A stretch of 64,000 bases of DNA from Limnospira fusiformis SAG 85.79 (GCF_012516315.1 NZ_CP051185.1:641459-705458), one strand, 5' to 3'. Positions 8,870 through 18,984 are shown, counted from the stretch's first letter. The notes: generated by a model not told the origin, from the sequence alone. A program made the numbers and translations.

Positions 8870-9457
8870 TCAAGAGACATTAGCATCTGTGGGTCCTAAT
8901 TGTTGGACTATTTCCACCATAAACTGCTGAGTCTGCCAAAAAGAACGGTTGAGGCGACTAAATACATCAAAGGCGACATCGATATCAATTCTCAATTCTG
9001 GGTTAGGGTAGCTTTGTAAAAACCCTAGTATTGATAACCCAGACTCGCTTTCGGCTGCTTCTAATAGGGCGGTTTTAATGTCTGCGCCTCGGGTTTGGGG
9101 GTCCTGAGTGCGGGTAATGGTGGCAATTTCGTCAAGGATGTTTTCGCCAATTTGGGTTGTCAGTAAATTGCTGACGGCGGTGGGTGGGATACCTACTTGA
9201 GAATTTAAGACTCCCAGGACTTGTTGTTTTTGTTGGGGGGACAGAAACAGCTCATAACCTCGGAGTCCGGGGGGAACTTTTCCGGTGTTGGCTAATGTTT
9301 CTAAATCTTCGATCGCCAGAGAGAGAGACATAATCCCTTGGCGAACTATAATTGTTTCTGCTGCCTTCACTGGGGTAGCGATCGCAATATGAGTCCCCAA
9401 TGCGATCGCCGAAAGTACAGCTAACTTGAACCTAGACCATTGAAAGTTCAGCCCCAT
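8870..9457 (-). CDS. DUF1400 domain protein, probably truncated alpha/beta hydrolase
   Basis: This 195-residue protein has a signal peptide (basic start, hydrophobic run LAVLSAIALGTHIAIA, then ATPVKA-AE cleavage site) followed by a DUF1400 domain. The features visible are the IIVRQGIMSLSLAIEDLETLA start, GLRGYELFLSPQQKQQVL and GENILDEIATITRTQ. In many cyanobacterial relatives this domain precedes a ~350-residue alpha/beta hydrolase domain. Here the reading frame ends 35 bp before a group II intron domain V, and no hydrolase sequence follows. The protein may be the stump left by an intron insertion or deletion, although DUF1400-only proteins could also exist. If expressed, the product would be periplasmic. 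Confidence 0.7.
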   Translation of the reverse strand: MGLNFQWSRFKLAVLSAIALGTHIAIATPVKAAETIIVRQGIMSLSLAIEDLETLANTGKVPPGLRGYELFLSPQQKQQVLGVLNSQVGIPPTAVSNLLTTQIGENILDEIATITRTQDPQTRGADIKTALLEAAESESGLSILGFLQSYPNPELRIDIDVAFDVFSRLNRSFWQTQQFMVEIVQQLGPTDANVS

Positions 9458-9492
9458 AACACCTCAGACTACTGGTTGAAAAAAAAGTGAAC

Positions 9493-11721
9493 CTAATCTT
9501 TTTGTAACACCTCAGAGAAGGCAAAATCAGGAGCAGCTAACACAAAAATTGTAGCGGGTAATCCCGTAGCCATTTTCTGGAGTCCCTCGTAATATTTACT
9601 GTACTGCAAATCCTCTTTGGGGGTAGCCATACCCAAAAATACCAAATCGGCATCCTGAGAGGAAGACCGTAGAATTTCGGGGAAAGGTTGTCCTTGAGAC
9701 ACAATCACCTGGGGTTTAGCCCCAATGCGTAACTGTGCAACCACTTTAGCCAAATTGGTATGGGCTGCTACGGCTGCTGTTTCGTCGGGTACAACTAAGT
9801 TTAAATTAATTTCGGCTCCGCGCCATTCCAGACTCGTCCGCAGCAAATAAGCCAGAATTAGCATCAAGCCTCCATTAGTATTAAGACCCCCCCACCAGAG
9901 ATCAATCTTCTGTCGCGCGCCAAATCCCCGATCTGATTCATCTCTTAGTATAAGTACACTACGAGCGGTTTTGTGAAAATGTACTAGGGTTTCACAATAT
10001 GATTTTCGACGTTCAGGGGATTGGGAATCCCCTAATAAAATTGTATTGGGTACTAAAGGACCAATTCCGTAGGATTCTACGAGTTGACGGGAGCCAGTGA
10101 AGGGATTATCTGCCATAATCACCCGGACTAAGCCTGCTATGGCTCGTTTTTCTAAATAATCGCGCAAAATCGCTTCTATTTCATTTCTTTGGGTCGGACT
10201 ACGGGAGCCTGTGGGTAAGATGGTGCAAACAGTAAACAGGCTGACGTTATGAGAAAAATTAGCTGCTAATTCCACTAAAGACCAACGTTTATTGGGCGCA
10301 CCGGAAAAGGTGAGGATATGGGGTCGCCAGTTTTTGGTGTCTGGGGTGTAACTCAGTTGAAATAAACCCCGACGCACTAGCGCCATCCAAATTCCCTGAC
10401 GGATATCTCCCCAGGCGCTTTCTAGTTCTCGTCGCTCTAACCAAATATAGATACTAAAGACAATGATAGCCGCGATAATGGTGGCGATCGCATCAATGAG
10501 GAACATTACGCCTAAACAGCCGACGACTCCCAACAGAGACAATAGCCAGTGAACTTTGAAGGTGGGACGAAAGGAGGGACTTTCTAAAAAGGTCTCGATA
10601 CCTGCTGCTAGGTTGAGTACCAAATAGGTGGTCAGAAAGAACATACTCAACACTGGGGCGATCAGGTTGAGGTCGCCGACAGCAACGGCGATTAATACAA
10701 ATCCTAGGGTAACAACTGTGGCGATACGGGGTTCATTATCGGGTCCCGATCCGGTTCCTAGGAATTTTAACCAGTTGGGTAAAATGCCATCTTTGGCTAA
10801 GGCTTGCAGGACTCTTGGCGCTCCTAATATACTACCTAGGGCGCTCGATAGGGTGGCTCCCCACACTCCCAGCAGGATAGCGGGTCCCCAGAAAGCTATC
10901 CGTTTCATGATTAGCGCATCGACTAGGAGGCTGTCTGTATCCCCTTGCATCCACAATAGGACGGGTAGCAACATATATATTACATAACCTGTGCCGACGG
11001 CGGCGAGGGTTCCTGTAGGGATAGATTTGGTGGGGTTTTGCAGATCTCCTGACATATTGACCCCTGCCATAATTCCAGTAACGGCGGGGAAAAAGACGGC
11101 GAACACTTGCCAAAATCCTACTTTGGGGAGGTTGGTGGCAATTGCTATGTCTTGTGTGCTGGCTTCGACTGGACTACCGAATAACAGGGAGATTAGGGAT
11201 AGGGCGATCGCTGCCATGATGAAGTATTGGGCTTTAATCGCTAATTTGGCGGACTTAATGGCAATTATAGCCACCATGATGGTGGTGATGATGGCTACAA
11301 CTTTAATATTGAGTTGGGGAAAGGTGATGACTAGACTTTCGGCAAAACCAATGGTATACAGAGCAACGGAGATGGCTTGGGCAAAATATAAGGGTATCCC
11401 AATGGCTCCGCCGGATTCAATACCGAGGGAGCGACTAATCATATAATAGGCTCCGCCGGCTCTGACTACTTGATCAGTGGCGATCGCACAAATGGAAAGG
11501 GAGGTCAGAAAGGTGATAGATGTTGATAGGGTGACAATAGCTAAGGTTCCCCACAGTCCCACCTGACCGACTACCCATCCAAATCGCAGATACATAATCA
11601 CCCCCAGGATGGTTAAAATTGAGGGAGTGAAGACACCACCAAAAGTCCCTAAACCTGCTCCGGTTTGGGAAGTTGGCGGGGGTTCTGATGATGGTGGAGA
11701 TGGCAAAAAGGGTAGTTTCAT
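9493..11721 (-). CDS. SLC12-like amino acid/cation-chloride permease (APC superfamily)
   Basis: This is a 742-residue inner-membrane transporter. From the ATG at 11721 a short Pro-rich N-terminus leads into about 12 membrane segments up to residue ~430, with the APC motif GVFTPSILTILGVIMYLRFG in TM1, as in Na-K-Cl cotransporters. A soluble C-terminal region of ~300 residues follows. It contains two segments resembling the C-terminal domain of SLC12 proteins (LVELAANFSHNVSLFTVCTI and DLVFLGMATPKED). The transported ion or amino acid is not deducible. A further in-frame TTG at 11739 would add six residues. It lies 24 bp upstream of the rbcR stop in the same direction, so the two may be co-transcribed. 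Confidence 0.85.
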   Translation of the reverse strand: MKLPFLPSPPSSEPPPTSQTGAGLGTFGGVFTPSILTILGVIMYLRFGWVVGQVGLWGTLAIVTLSTSITFLTSLSICAIATDQVVRAGGAYYMISRSLGIESGGAIGIPLYFAQAISVALYTIGFAESLVITFPQLNIKVVAIITTIMVAIIAIKSAKLAIKAQYFIMAAIALSLISLLFGSPVEASTQDIAIATNLPKVGFWQVFAVFFPAVTGIMAGVNMSGDLQNPTKSIPTGTLAAVGTGYVIYMLLPVLLWMQGDTDSLLVDALIMKRIAFWGPAILLGVWGATLSSALGSILGAPRVLQALAKDGILPNWLKFLGTGSGPDNEPRIATVVTLGFVLIAVAVGDLNLIAPVLSMFFLTTYLVLNLAAGIETFLESPSFRPTFKVHWLLSLLGVVGCLGVMFLIDAIATIIAAIIVFSIYIWLERRELESAWGDIRQGIWMALVRRGLFQLSYTPDTKNWRPHILTFSGAPNKRWSLVELAANFSHNVSLFTVCTILPTGSRSPTQRNEIEAILRDYLEKRAIAGLVRVIMADNPFTGSRQLVESYGIGPLVPNTILLGDSQSPERRKSYCETLVHFHKTARSVLILRDESDRGFGARQKIDLWWGGLNTNGGLMLILAYLLRTSLEWRGAEINLNLVVPDETAAVAAHTNLAKVVAQLRIGAKPQVIVSQGQPFPEILRSSSQDADLVFLGMATPKEDLQYSKYYEGLQKMATGLPATIFVLAAPDFAFSEVLQKD

Positions 11722-11745
11722 GATCACACTATGTTTCAACCCAAG

Positions 11746-12642
11746 TCAATTAGACTTACCGGACTCGAGAAGATACTCTAAGAAGGTCTGGGCGACAACT
11801 GATAATTGTTTCCCGTTGAGGTAGGCTGCATACCAACAGCGTTGGATGGGAAATCCTACCACATCTAAAGTGGTTAGCTCTCCTCGATCGCCATACGAGT
11901 TTAATGTATGTTTGGATAAAACGGAAATCCCCAGACCTCCGGCGATCGCTTGTTTGATCGCTTCGTTGCTACCTAACTCTAGGCGTACCCGCACTGATAC
12001 CTTACTCTTGTCAAATAATTTCTGCACTGCCCTACGGGTACCTGACCCAGATTCTCGCATGATAAATGGTTCATGGTTCAGCGCTTCAATGGGAATTTGG
12101 GTTTTACCGACGAGGGGATGGTTACAGGGGGCTACCACCACTAGGGGATTATCTAAAAAGGGTTTTGTACAAAGGTCTATATCTTCGGGCGGTAGACTTA
12201 GTATATATAGATCATCTTTATTTTCCAGCATCCGTTGGGTAATCTGTTGGTGATTGATCACCTGTAGGGCAATATCAATGGCTGGGTAGTTTTGACAAAA
12301 AGACCCTAACAGTCTGGGAATAACGTATTTAGCTGTGGTGACTACTGATAAACTTAATCGTCCCTGTTTAGCGCCTTTCAGGTCAGCAATGGTCATATCG
12401 AAATGTTCCAGGCGCTGGAAAATATCGTGACAGGTCGCTTGTAACTCCTGACCCGCATCAGTAAGATAAAGTTGTTTGCCAATTTGCTCAAATAGTGGTA
12501 GTCCCACCGCTTGCGATAGATGTTTGACTTGACTTGAGACAGTGGGTTGGGTGATCAATAACTCTTCTGCTGCGCGAGTGAAGCTACCGTGACGCGCTAC
12601 GGCTTCAAAAACCTTTAACTGATGCAGTGTGGCCTGAATCAC
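11746..12642 (-). CDS. rbcR: LysR-type regulator of RuBisCO/carbon fixation (RbcR)
   Basis: This is a 298-residue LysR-type transcription factor. The N-terminal winged helix-turn-helix covers residues ~5-65 (LHQLKVFEAVARHGSFTRAA then TQPTVSSQVKHLSQAVGLPL). The C-terminal periplasmic-binding-protein-like effector domain follows, with FIMRESGSGTRRAVQ and ISVLSKHTL. It is transcribed away from rbcL across a 476-bp region, the standard arrangement for RbcR/Ycf30/CmpR proteins. In this family 2-phosphoglycolate, RuBP or NADPH act as effectors. The GTG at 12642 is the best start, with no ATG nearby upstream. RbcR rather than CmpR or NdhR is preferred because of its position. Confidence 0.85.
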   Translation of the reverse strand: MIQATLHQLKVFEAVARHGSFTRAAEELLITQPTVSSQVKHLSQAVGLPLFEQIGKQLYLTDAGQELQATCHDIFQRLEHFDMTIADLKGAKQGRLSLSVVTTAKYVIPRLLGSFCQNYPAIDIALQVINHQQITQRMLENKDDLYILSLPPEDIDLCTKPFLDNPLVVVAPCNHPLVGKTQIPIEALNHEPFIMRESGSGTRRAVQKLFDKSKVSVRVRLELGSNEAIKQAIAGGLGISVLSKHTLNSYGDRGELTTLDVVGFPIQRCWYAAYLNGKQLSVVAQTFLEYLLESGKSN

Positions 12643-13118
12643 CAGCTTTGTCCTCCAAGTAATGGGCGATGATTGTACTATTGATTTAAGTCTATCAAAA
12701 TATAGATAATATACAATAGATTGACACTGATATAATTACCTATATCGGTTATAGCAGTTCCTGGATCATAAGGGGGCAGAAAGCCTTTTTTCGGCTGGGA
12801 CTAATTCCTGAGCCTGTATAACTCATGGGTATGGAGGGGCGATCGAGATTTTTGATCGCGATCGCTCAGATCCCAACCCTAAAACTTTCATATAGATTAT
12901 ATTTACAATACTTAATATTTTTTTTAGCCATTTAGTGATATAGATATTTTTTCCCAGATACCCGATATGTGGTTTTGCAAAGAAATATAAACAAATGTAA
13001 TGGAAATATTAACAATATTAAAGGTTGACTGAAGCCATTTATTGATAGTATTTTAATCAATCGGCAAATAGCCGGAAATTTAAAGAGCGATTCCTCAGAA
13101 GGGAGATATAAAGGAGTT
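12643..13118 (+). promoter_or_regulatory. Divergent rbcR / rbcL control region and rbcL leader
   Basis: This 476-bp AT-rich region has no ORF. It lies between the divergent regulator and the RuBisCO operon, where LysR proteins normally bind. A dyad ATAA-N13-TTAT at 12732-12752 and several ATAG/CTAT-like half sites at about 12700-12760 are candidates for RbcR sites. The rbcL ribosome binding site AAGGAG at 13111-13116 precedes the ATG at 13119. A precise promoter could not be fixed by eye. Confidence 0.5.
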
Positions 13119-14549
13119 ATGTCTTACTCTCAAACTCAAACCAAATCGAAAGCCGGATATCAGGCTGGTGTAAAAGACTATAAGCTGACGTATTACACGC
13201 CGGATTATACGCCCAAAGATACAGACATTCTGGCCGCGTTCCGTGTTTCTCCTCAACCGGGAGTTCCCCCGGAAGAAGCGGGAGCAGCAGTAGCAGCAGA
13301 ATCTTCGACCGGAACTTGGACAACTGTATGGACTGACCTGTTAACAGACCTCGATCGCTACAAAGGTCGTTGCTACCACATCGAACCAGTACCCGGCGAA
13401 GACAATCAATATTTCTGCTTTGTTGCCTATCCGCTGGATCTGTTTGAAGAAGGTTCCGTTACCAATATGTTAACCTCCATCGTGGGTAACGTATTTGGAT
13501 TTAAGGCTCTGCGGGGCTTGCGGTTGGAAGATATGCGGATTCCAATTGCTTACCTGAAAACCTTCCAAGGCCCTCCCCACGGTATCACCGTTGAGCGGGA
13601 CAAATTGAATAAATACGGTCGTCCTCTGTTGGGTTGCACCATCAAACCTAAACTGGGTCTGTCGGCTAAAAACTACGGTCGTGCGGTTTATGAGTGTCTG
13701 CGTGGCGGTCTGGACTTCACCAAAGACGACGAAAACATCAACTCTCAGCCGTTCATGCGCTGGCGCGATCGCTTCCTATTTGTACAAGAGGCGATCGAAA
13801 AATCCCAAGCTGAAACCAACGAAATTAAGGGTCACTACCTAAACGTAACAGCCCCCACCTGCGAAGAAATGATGAAACGGGCGGAATTTGCCAAAGAAAT
13901 CGGCACCCCCATCATCATGCACGACTTCTTCACCGCTGGCTTTACCGCCAACACCACCCTAGCTCGTTGGTGCCGTGATAATGGTCTGTTGCTGCACATT
14001 CACCGCGCTATGCACGCTGTGGTTGACCGTCAACGTAACCACGGTATCCACTTCCGGGTTCTCGCCAAGTGTCTGCGGATGTCCGGTGGTGACCACCTGC
14101 ACTCCGGTACAGTTGTAGGTAAACTCGAAGGTGAAAAAGGTATCACCATGGGTTTTGTAGACCTGATGCGGGAAGACCACATCGAAGAAGATCGTTCTCG
14201 TGGTATCTTCTTTACCCAAGATTGGGCTTCTATGCCTGGTGTAATGCCGGTTGCTTCCGGTGGTATTCACGTTTGGCATATGCCAGCTCTGGTGGAAATC
14301 TTCGGTGATGATTCCTGCTTGCAGTTCGGTGGTGGTACTTTGGGACACCCCTGGGGTAATGCTCCTGGTGCAACTGCTAACCGTGTGGCTCTCGAAGCCT
14401 GTATCCAAGCTCGTAACGAAGGCCGCAACCTGTTCCGTGAAGGCGGCGACGTGATTCGTGAGGCTTGCAAGTGGAGTCCTGAGCTGGCTGTGGCTTGCGA
14501 ACTTTGGAAAGAAATCAAGTTCGAGTTCGAGGCCATGGACACCCTGTAG
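13119..14549 (+). CDS. rbcL: RuBisCO large subunit, form IB
   Basis: RbcL is the catalytic subunit of the L8S8 enzyme that adds CO2 (or O2) to ribulose-1,5-bisphosphate, and it is packed in carboxysomes. The 476-residue length is typical of form IB. Landmark sequences are [15 protein letters not shown] (catalytic Lys), [17 protein letters not shown] (carbamylated Lys with the metal-binding Asp/Glu), [11 protein letters not shown], the mobile loop-6 stretch [13 protein letters not shown], and [20 protein letters not shown]. An AAGGAG ribosome binding site lies 3 bp before the ATG. It is the first gene of rbcL-rbcX-rbcS, presumably activated by the divergent RbcR. Codon use is strongly biased, as expected for a very highly expressed gene. 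Confidence 0.99.
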   Translation: MSYSQTQTKSKAGYQAGVKDYKLTYYTPDYTPKDTDILAAFRVSPQPGVPPEEAGAAVAAESSTGTWTTVWTDLLTDLDRYKGRCYHIEPVPGEDNQYFCFVAYPLDLFEEGSVTNMLTSIVGNVFGFKALRGLRLEDMRIPIAYLKTFQGPPHGITVERDKLNKYGRPLLGCTIKPKLGLSAKNYGRAVYECLRGGLDFTKDDENINSQPFMRWRDRFLFVQEAIEKSQAETNEIKGHYLNVTAPTCEEMMKRAEFAKEIGTPIIMHDFFTAGFTANTTLARWCRDNGLLLHIHRAMHAVVDRQRNHGIHFRVLAKCLRMSGGDHLHSGTVVGKLEGEKGITMGFVDLMREDHIEEDRSRGIFFTQDWASMPGVMPVASGGIHVWHMPALVEIFGDDSCLQFGGGTLGHPWGNAPGATANRVALEACIQARNEGRNLFREGGDVIREACKWSPELAVACELWKEIKFEFEAMDTL

Positions 14550-14679
14550 GTTTCCTCAGATTTTGAGAAGTGATTTTGGATTGGGCAACTCCTCTAACTT
14601 GACAATTTTGGAGAGCTACGGATACAACTCAATCCAATATCTCAAACTTGAAGTCTTAACAGAGGGTTGGTGTCGGAAC

Positions 14680-15045
14680 ATGGATATCAAAAAAGTTGCT
14701 AAGGACACGACCAAGGTACTGACAAGTTACCTAACCTACCAAGCTGTAATCATCATCACCAACCAATTGACAGAGACTAACCCTGGTTTAGCTATCTGGC
14801 TAAGTGATTTTTCCTCTCAGGGGAAAATCCAGGATGGTGAGGCTTATCTTGAGGAACTGTTACAGGAAAATCAAGAACTGGCTTTCCGAGTGATGACCGT
14901 CCGAGATCATCTCGCTGAAGAGGTGGCGGGTTATCTACCGGAGATGGTTCGGCAGGGGATTCAGCAGGGAAATATGGCACATCGCCGCCAGTACCTGGAA
15001 CGAATGACGCAACTCACTACTTCAGAGACTAACCCTCCCGACTAA
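14680..15045 (+). CDS. rbcX: RuBisCO assembly chaperone RbcX
   Basis: RbcX binds the C-terminal tail of newly folded RbcL and stabilises the RbcL dimers on the way to the octamer. The ATG at 14680 gives a 121-residue protein starting MDIKKVAKDTTKVLTSYLTY. An ATG-less upstream extension exists in the same frame, but it overlaps rbcL and is not plausible. The helical protein shows the family stretches YQAVIIITNQLTETNPGLAI and RVMTVRDHLAEEVAGYLPEM, and the acidic/polar tail is variable as in other RbcX. It lies 130 bp after rbcL and 48 bp before rbcS. Confidence 0.97.
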   Translation: MDIKKVAKDTTKVLTSYLTYQAVIIITNQLTETNPGLAIWLSDFSSQGKIQDGEAYLEELLQENQELAFRVMTVRDHLAEEVAGYLPEMVRQGIQQGNMAHRRQYLERMTQLTTSETNPPD

Positions 15046-15093
15046 GGTCGGAGCCTAAATAATTAATTTCAACAACTACCCTGGAAAATCACA

Positions 15094-15429
15094 ATGCAAA
15101 CACTACCAAAAGAGCGCCGTTACGAAACTCTGTCCTATTTACCCCCTCTGACTGATGCTCAGACCCAGAAACAGCTTCAGTATATTCTTGAGCAAGGCTT
15201 TATTGCTGGGGTAGAATTCAGCGAATCCTCTGCGCCTGAGCAACACTACTGGACTCTGTGGAAGTTGCCTCTGTTTAATGCAACTTCCGTTCGCGAAGTT
15301 ATGGCGGAAATCGACGAATGCCGTCGGGAATATCCTAAGTGCTTTATCCGCGTTATGGGTTTTGATAACGTGAAGCAGTGCCAAGTTCTCAGCTTTATCG
15401 TTCACCGTCCCACTGGCTCACTGTACTAA
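15094..15429 (+). CDS. rbcS: RuBisCO small subunit
   Basis: RbcS caps the RbcL octamer and is needed for full carboxylase activity and for carboxysome packing through CcmM. The 111-residue protein begins [20 protein letters not shown]. It contains the conserved [26 protein letters not shown] and [18 protein letters not shown] stretches. Length is typical for cyanobacterial RbcS. It ends the rbc operon and is followed by a clear hairpin at 15486-15507. Confidence 0.99.
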   Translation: MQTLPKERRYETLSYLPPLTDAQTQKQLQYILEQGFIAGVEFSESSAPEQHYWTLWKLPLFNATSVREVMAEIDECRREYPKCFIRVMGFDNVKQCQVLSFIVHRPTGSLY

Positions 15430-15485
15430 ATCACCCGCTAAAATTTAATCTAGGATTAGGCTAACCGCCAATTTCTAAAATTTTG

Positions 15486-15507
15486 AGGCAGGGGTGACTC
15501 CCTGCCT
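15486..15507 (+). terminator. Probable terminator of the rbcLXS operon
   Basis: AGGCAGGG (15486-15493) pairs with CCCTGCCT (15500-15507) around a 6-nt loop. A short TTTA follows. It lies 57 bp after the rbcS stop. The T-tract is weak, so it could instead be a 3' stabilising hairpin. Confidence 0.7.
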
Positions 15508-15549
15508 TTATGATATTGGTAGAATCGATAAAAACCCTTAACCACAGGA

Positions 15550-17148
15550 ATGCTCTACCAACCAAAGGTGTTTACAGGTGGTCTACCCCGTCGCCTGGTT
15601 ATTCTGTTAATGATCGTGATTGTCCTGGGGGTGTTGTTTCGTTTTGCGAGTCTCGATCGCAAACTATATTCCCATGATGAAGTTTTTACCAATTTGCGAT
15701 CGGCTGGTTTTACCCGGGAACAGGTAGATCAGCAATTGTTCAGCGATCGCATTTTTACCCCCTCAGAAGTCCTAGAATATCAACGCCTCAAACCCGATAG
15801 CACCGCCGCCGATACTCTCGCATCTCTGCATAGAAACCCCCATCATCCCCCCCTATATTATCTCATGGCTAGGGGTTGGATGCGAGGCTTTGGCAGTTCG
15901 ATTTTAGCTTCCCGTCTTTTACCCGCCGTCATTAGTTTAATATCCTTACCGCTTATTTATGCCTTAGCTTGGGAATTATTTCAATCTCCGCTAATTTCCC
16001 TCATGGCTACCGCTTTACTAGCTGTTTCTCCGGTGGATGTATTATTAGCGCAAACCGCTCGTCAATACAGCTTAATGACGGCTTTAATTATCGCCTCTAG
16101 TCTCATGTTACTCAAGGGGAGTCGGACTAACAATTGGCTGTGGTGGTTGGGTTATGTAATCACCTGCACTTTGGGACTATATACCCATTTATTTTTTGGA
16201 TTAGTTATAGCTAGTCATATCGGTTGGGGAATCTTGATTTTTGGGTCAGAACCGAGACGGAATTATAAACCACGTCTGTCTTTGTTTTTCATTCAGTTGG
16301 GGATATCTATATGTTTAACTTTGGTTCTTTATCTCCCCTGGATAACTGTTATTATCCATAATTGGGAACAGGCTCAAACCTTAACCAGTTGGACTCAGCA
16401 ATCGATGAGTTTACTGGATTTATCCAAGTTTTGGCTGCTCAGTTTTACGTCGGTTTTAGTTGATATTGACTTTGGCTTTAACAGCTTCTGGACGTATTTA
16501 TTTAGGCTGCCGTTTTTACTGCTCATTATTTATGCTCTGTATTATGTAAGTGAAACCAATGATAGTCAAACCGGATTGTTTATTTTAACTGCCATTTGGA
16601 TACCGTTTATCCTGCTGGTTTTACCAGATTTATTATGGGGAGGACAACGTTCCTCTGTCACTCGGTATCTGATCGCTTGTTTTCCGGCTATTCAAATAGC
16701 GATCGCTTTTTTATTAGGAACCCACCTTAATAGCGGTCGTAAATCATTATTAGATGGTGAAAAGTTGTGGCTGTGGGTATTAGCCATATTACTAAGTTTT
16801 AGTATTATTTCCTTGGGTTTGAGTACAGTTTCATCAACTTGGTGGGATAAAGGTTTAAGCTATTTTAATCATCAAGTGGCTACCGAAATTAATCAAGCCA
16901 ACTCATCTGTGTTAATTTCCGATGCGGGAAATGGTACTAATACAGGAGATTTAATCTCCCTGAGTTATCTATTAAATAATGATGTGAAACTTATCCTGAT
17001 GAGTAATCAACCATCATTACAATTAATTCCTGAACAGTCCACCATTTTTGTATTTAGACCTTCTCAGGAATTACAAGAGTTGTTACAGCAAAATTATGGC
17101 GACCTTGAGCAAGTCCTGGAGACCCCAGACCTGTGGAAAGTTCAATAA
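15550..17148 (+). CDS. Glycosyltransferase family 39-like membrane protein
   Basis: This is a 532-residue polytopic membrane protein of the GT39/GT83 (ArnT/PMT-like) type, which transfers sugars from polyprenyl-phosphate donors on the periplasmic side. The first membrane segment (about 14-32) is followed by the periplasmic loop SLDRKLYSHDEVFTN, where the Asp-Glu corresponds to the conserved acidic pair of the GT-C fold. HHPPLYYLMARGWM and SRLLPAVISLISLPLIYALA follow, as in the PMT-2 domain, with roughly ten more hydrophobic segments. Donor and acceptor are unknown. The next gene starts 21 bp downstream, suggesting an operon. Confidence 0.8.
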   Translation: MLYQPKVFTGGLPRRLVILLMIVIVLGVLFRFASLDRKLYSHDEVFTNLRSAGFTREQVDQQLFSDRIFTPSEVLEYQRLKPDSTAADTLASLHRNPHHPPLYYLMARGWMRGFGSSILASRLLPAVISLISLPLIYALAWELFQSPLISLMATALLAVSPVDVLLAQTARQYSLMTALIIASSLMLLKGSRTNNWLWWLGYVITCTLGLYTHLFFGLVIASHIGWGILIFGSEPRRNYKPRLSLFFIQLGISICLTLVLYLPWITVIIHNWEQAQTLTSWTQQSMSLLDLSKFWLLSFTSVLVDIDFGFNSFWTYLFRLPFLLLIIYALYYVSETNDSQTGLFILTAIWIPFILLVLPDLLWGGQRSSVTRYLIACFPAIQIAIAFLLGTHLNSGRKSLLDGEKLWLWVLAILLSFSIISLGLSTVSSTWWDKGLSYFNHQVATEINQANSSVLISDAGNGTNTGDLISLSYLLNNDVKLILMSNQPSLQLIPEQSTIFVFRPSQELQELLQQNYGDLEQVLETPDLWKVQ

Positions 17149-17169
17149 TTGCAGAGGAGTTGTAGTCCT

Positions 17170-18933
17170 ATGAAATCTATATTGATGGTTTATCTAATTA
17201 TTGTTATAATGACAGTAATTGTCAGTATATTTGTGAGAATTTATCAACGAATATCCCATTATAGAACCTTCAAAGATATTAAGCATAATTACAATTACCG
17301 CCAACCTAACCAGTGTCTAGTCGGTTTTATTCTTCAACATAAAATCGAGGAAATCACGATGATAACTAATCCGGAAACTACCCCGGGAGTTTTACAATAT
17401 GGAAAGCGGAAAATCATTGGTGTAATGCGTTATGAAGATGATTATAGACTGATTACCAAAGAATTTGACCAAGATGCAGAAGTGGTTTTGATGAATCCCA
17501 AAGTTTTAATATCGTCGAAAATACCTCCTTTGATTCGGATTATTAACCCCCGCAAAAAGAGAAGTTATTACTTTGTGGTTACTGATATATGGGGTAATAT
17601 AGACCGCCGGAAAACTCGAGAAGTGTTTAATCAACTATCGGCTCATTTTCGGGGTGGAATCATCTCCTATGGTCAACCAACACAAGAGTTAAAAATATTT
17701 GTTCAGTCCCTAATAGTGGTGATGTTTATTGGACTGTTGACGACGATTTATAGTAGCTTCAATGCGGCGTATCCTCAACAATTAGGCTTTATTAGCGCCA
17801 GTCCCAATGGTGATGTTTTTACGACGGATCATCGTTATTTATATAACTTAGACTCTCAAGGAAATCTGCACAATAAATATGCTTTAAAAGATTTAGGTAT
17901 TCGAGAAGGAATAACAGACCTACAGGTAAGCGATCGCTCTCAATTATTTCTCGGAAATTGGGAAACTGGAAGAATCGAATATTGTCAACTAGACCAAAAT
18001 ACTTGTCAAGAATTACCAGGTTTTCAGAAAGATACAGGAATAAATTGGGAGTTTCGCAGTACCTTTAAATTTGTTGTTGATCACGAAAAACAGTTAATCT
18101 ATGCTACGGACACAGCCAGACATCGTCTGGTCGCCTTAACCATGAATGGGGAAATTCTCGAAAGTACCAGAGGGGAAGAAATTTTACCCACCGAGGAAGA
18201 AATGTTACTGTGTTATCCCAACGGTATCACCATTGACAATAACGGAAAATTGGCTGTTGCTGATAGTAACAATTTTCGGCTGATTACTTGGTTAACCAAT
18301 AGCGAAGGCTTGGAAATTACCCCAGATCAACAAATTGATACAGTTCGACCACCACGACCTATTACGGAGTGTCTTCCTGACCACACAACTCGACCTAAAA
18401 ATTGGATAATTCGCTCCTGGGAAAAACTCTTAAGAGATCATACAAATTACTACATCGAAGGAAGGAGGATCGCTTTAACTGTCGCAGACAGTGGAAAAAC
18501 ATTTCCGATATTTTTGGAACAGGATAACCAGGGCTTTTGGTGGGTGTTAGTTTCTGAAAGTTCCTTTTCCCGTTATAACCTGATTAGGTTCGATCCTAAC
18601 TGGTCGAGACCCCGCAAAGTTTGGCTACCAGAAACTACTGATATTTCTAACATGACGATCGCAGAAAATCAGGTATTGTTAACAGTACCAGAATATGGTG
18701 AAATTTGGGCGATCGCAGTGGATAATTTATCATTCAGTATATTTGGGGATGATACCTTTAAACAGTTGATGTCGGAAATTAAGCAGTCAAAACAAAACTT
18801 ATTGCGTGTTTATTATCAGAGTCTCATGCTCACAATAATATCCTGTGCTATGGTCTTGGTTATATATCTTTGGGAAAGCCACCAAAAAGCTATGAAATTA
18901 TTAGGTCTTGACCCGAATTTACCGGGTTATTAG
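17170..18933 (+). CDS. Membrane/periplasmic protein of unknown function with NHL-like beta-propeller region
   Basis: This is a 587-residue protein with an N-terminal membrane segment (about residues 4-22), a second near residue 180 and a third near the C-terminus (about 555-575). The large middle region has repeated blade-like stretches (ITDLQVSDRSQLFLGNWETG, YATDTARHRLVALTMNGEIL, NGITIDNNGKLAVADSNNFR) resembling NHL or SMP-30 propellers. This suggests a periplasmic sensor or binding domain. The start at 17170 is chosen because GAGGAG lies 10 bp upstream. A TTG at 17149 directly after the previous stop is less likely. I do not recognise the family. It is probably co-transcribed with the glycosyltransferase. 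Confidence 0.6.
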   Translation: MKSILMVYLIIVIMTVIVSIFVRIYQRISHYRTFKDIKHNYNYRQPNQCLVGFILQHKIEEITMITNPETTPGVLQYGKRKIIGVMRYEDDYRLITKEFDQDAEVVLMNPKVLISSKIPPLIRIINPRKKRSYYFVVTDIWGNIDRRKTREVFNQLSAHFRGGIISYGQPTQELKIFVQSLIVVMFIGLLTTIYSSFNAAYPQQLGFISASPNGDVFTTDHRYLYNLDSQGNLHNKYALKDLGIREGITDLQVSDRSQLFLGNWETGRIEYCQLDQNTCQELPGFQKDTGINWEFRSTFKFVVDHEKQLIYATDTARHRLVALTMNGEILESTRGEEILPTEEEMLLCYPNGITIDNNGKLAVADSNNFRLITWLTNSEGLEITPDQQIDTVRPPRPITECLPDHTTRPKNWIIRSWEKLLRDHTNYYIEGRRIALTVADSGKTFPIFLEQDNQGFWWVLVSESSFSRYNLIRFDPNWSRPRKVWLPETTDISNMTIAENQVLLTVPEYGEIWAIAVDNLSFSIFGDDTFKQLMSEIKQSKQNLLRVYYQSLMLTIISCAMVLVIYLWESHQKAMKLLGLDPNLPGY

Positions 18934-18984
18934 CGCGTCAAATAGTCCTCCCACCCGGTTTATGTAGTGTTTGATGGTAGTTAT

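Noticed and set aside
10991-11446. Plus-strand reading frame of 151 codons, hydrophobic, opposite the SLC12-like permease
   Set aside because: Its hydrophobic look mirrors the membrane segments encoded on the other strand. The permease frame is clearly the real one.
13959-14408. Long antisense reading frame (149 codons) inside rbcL
   Set aside because: It is a product of the strongly biased codon use of rbcL. There is no ribosome binding site and no protein-like pattern.
14458-14679. N-terminal extension of rbcX into rbcL
   Set aside because: It overlaps the end of rbcL, is not RbcX-like, and the ATG at 14680 begins the conserved MDIKKVAKDT sequence.
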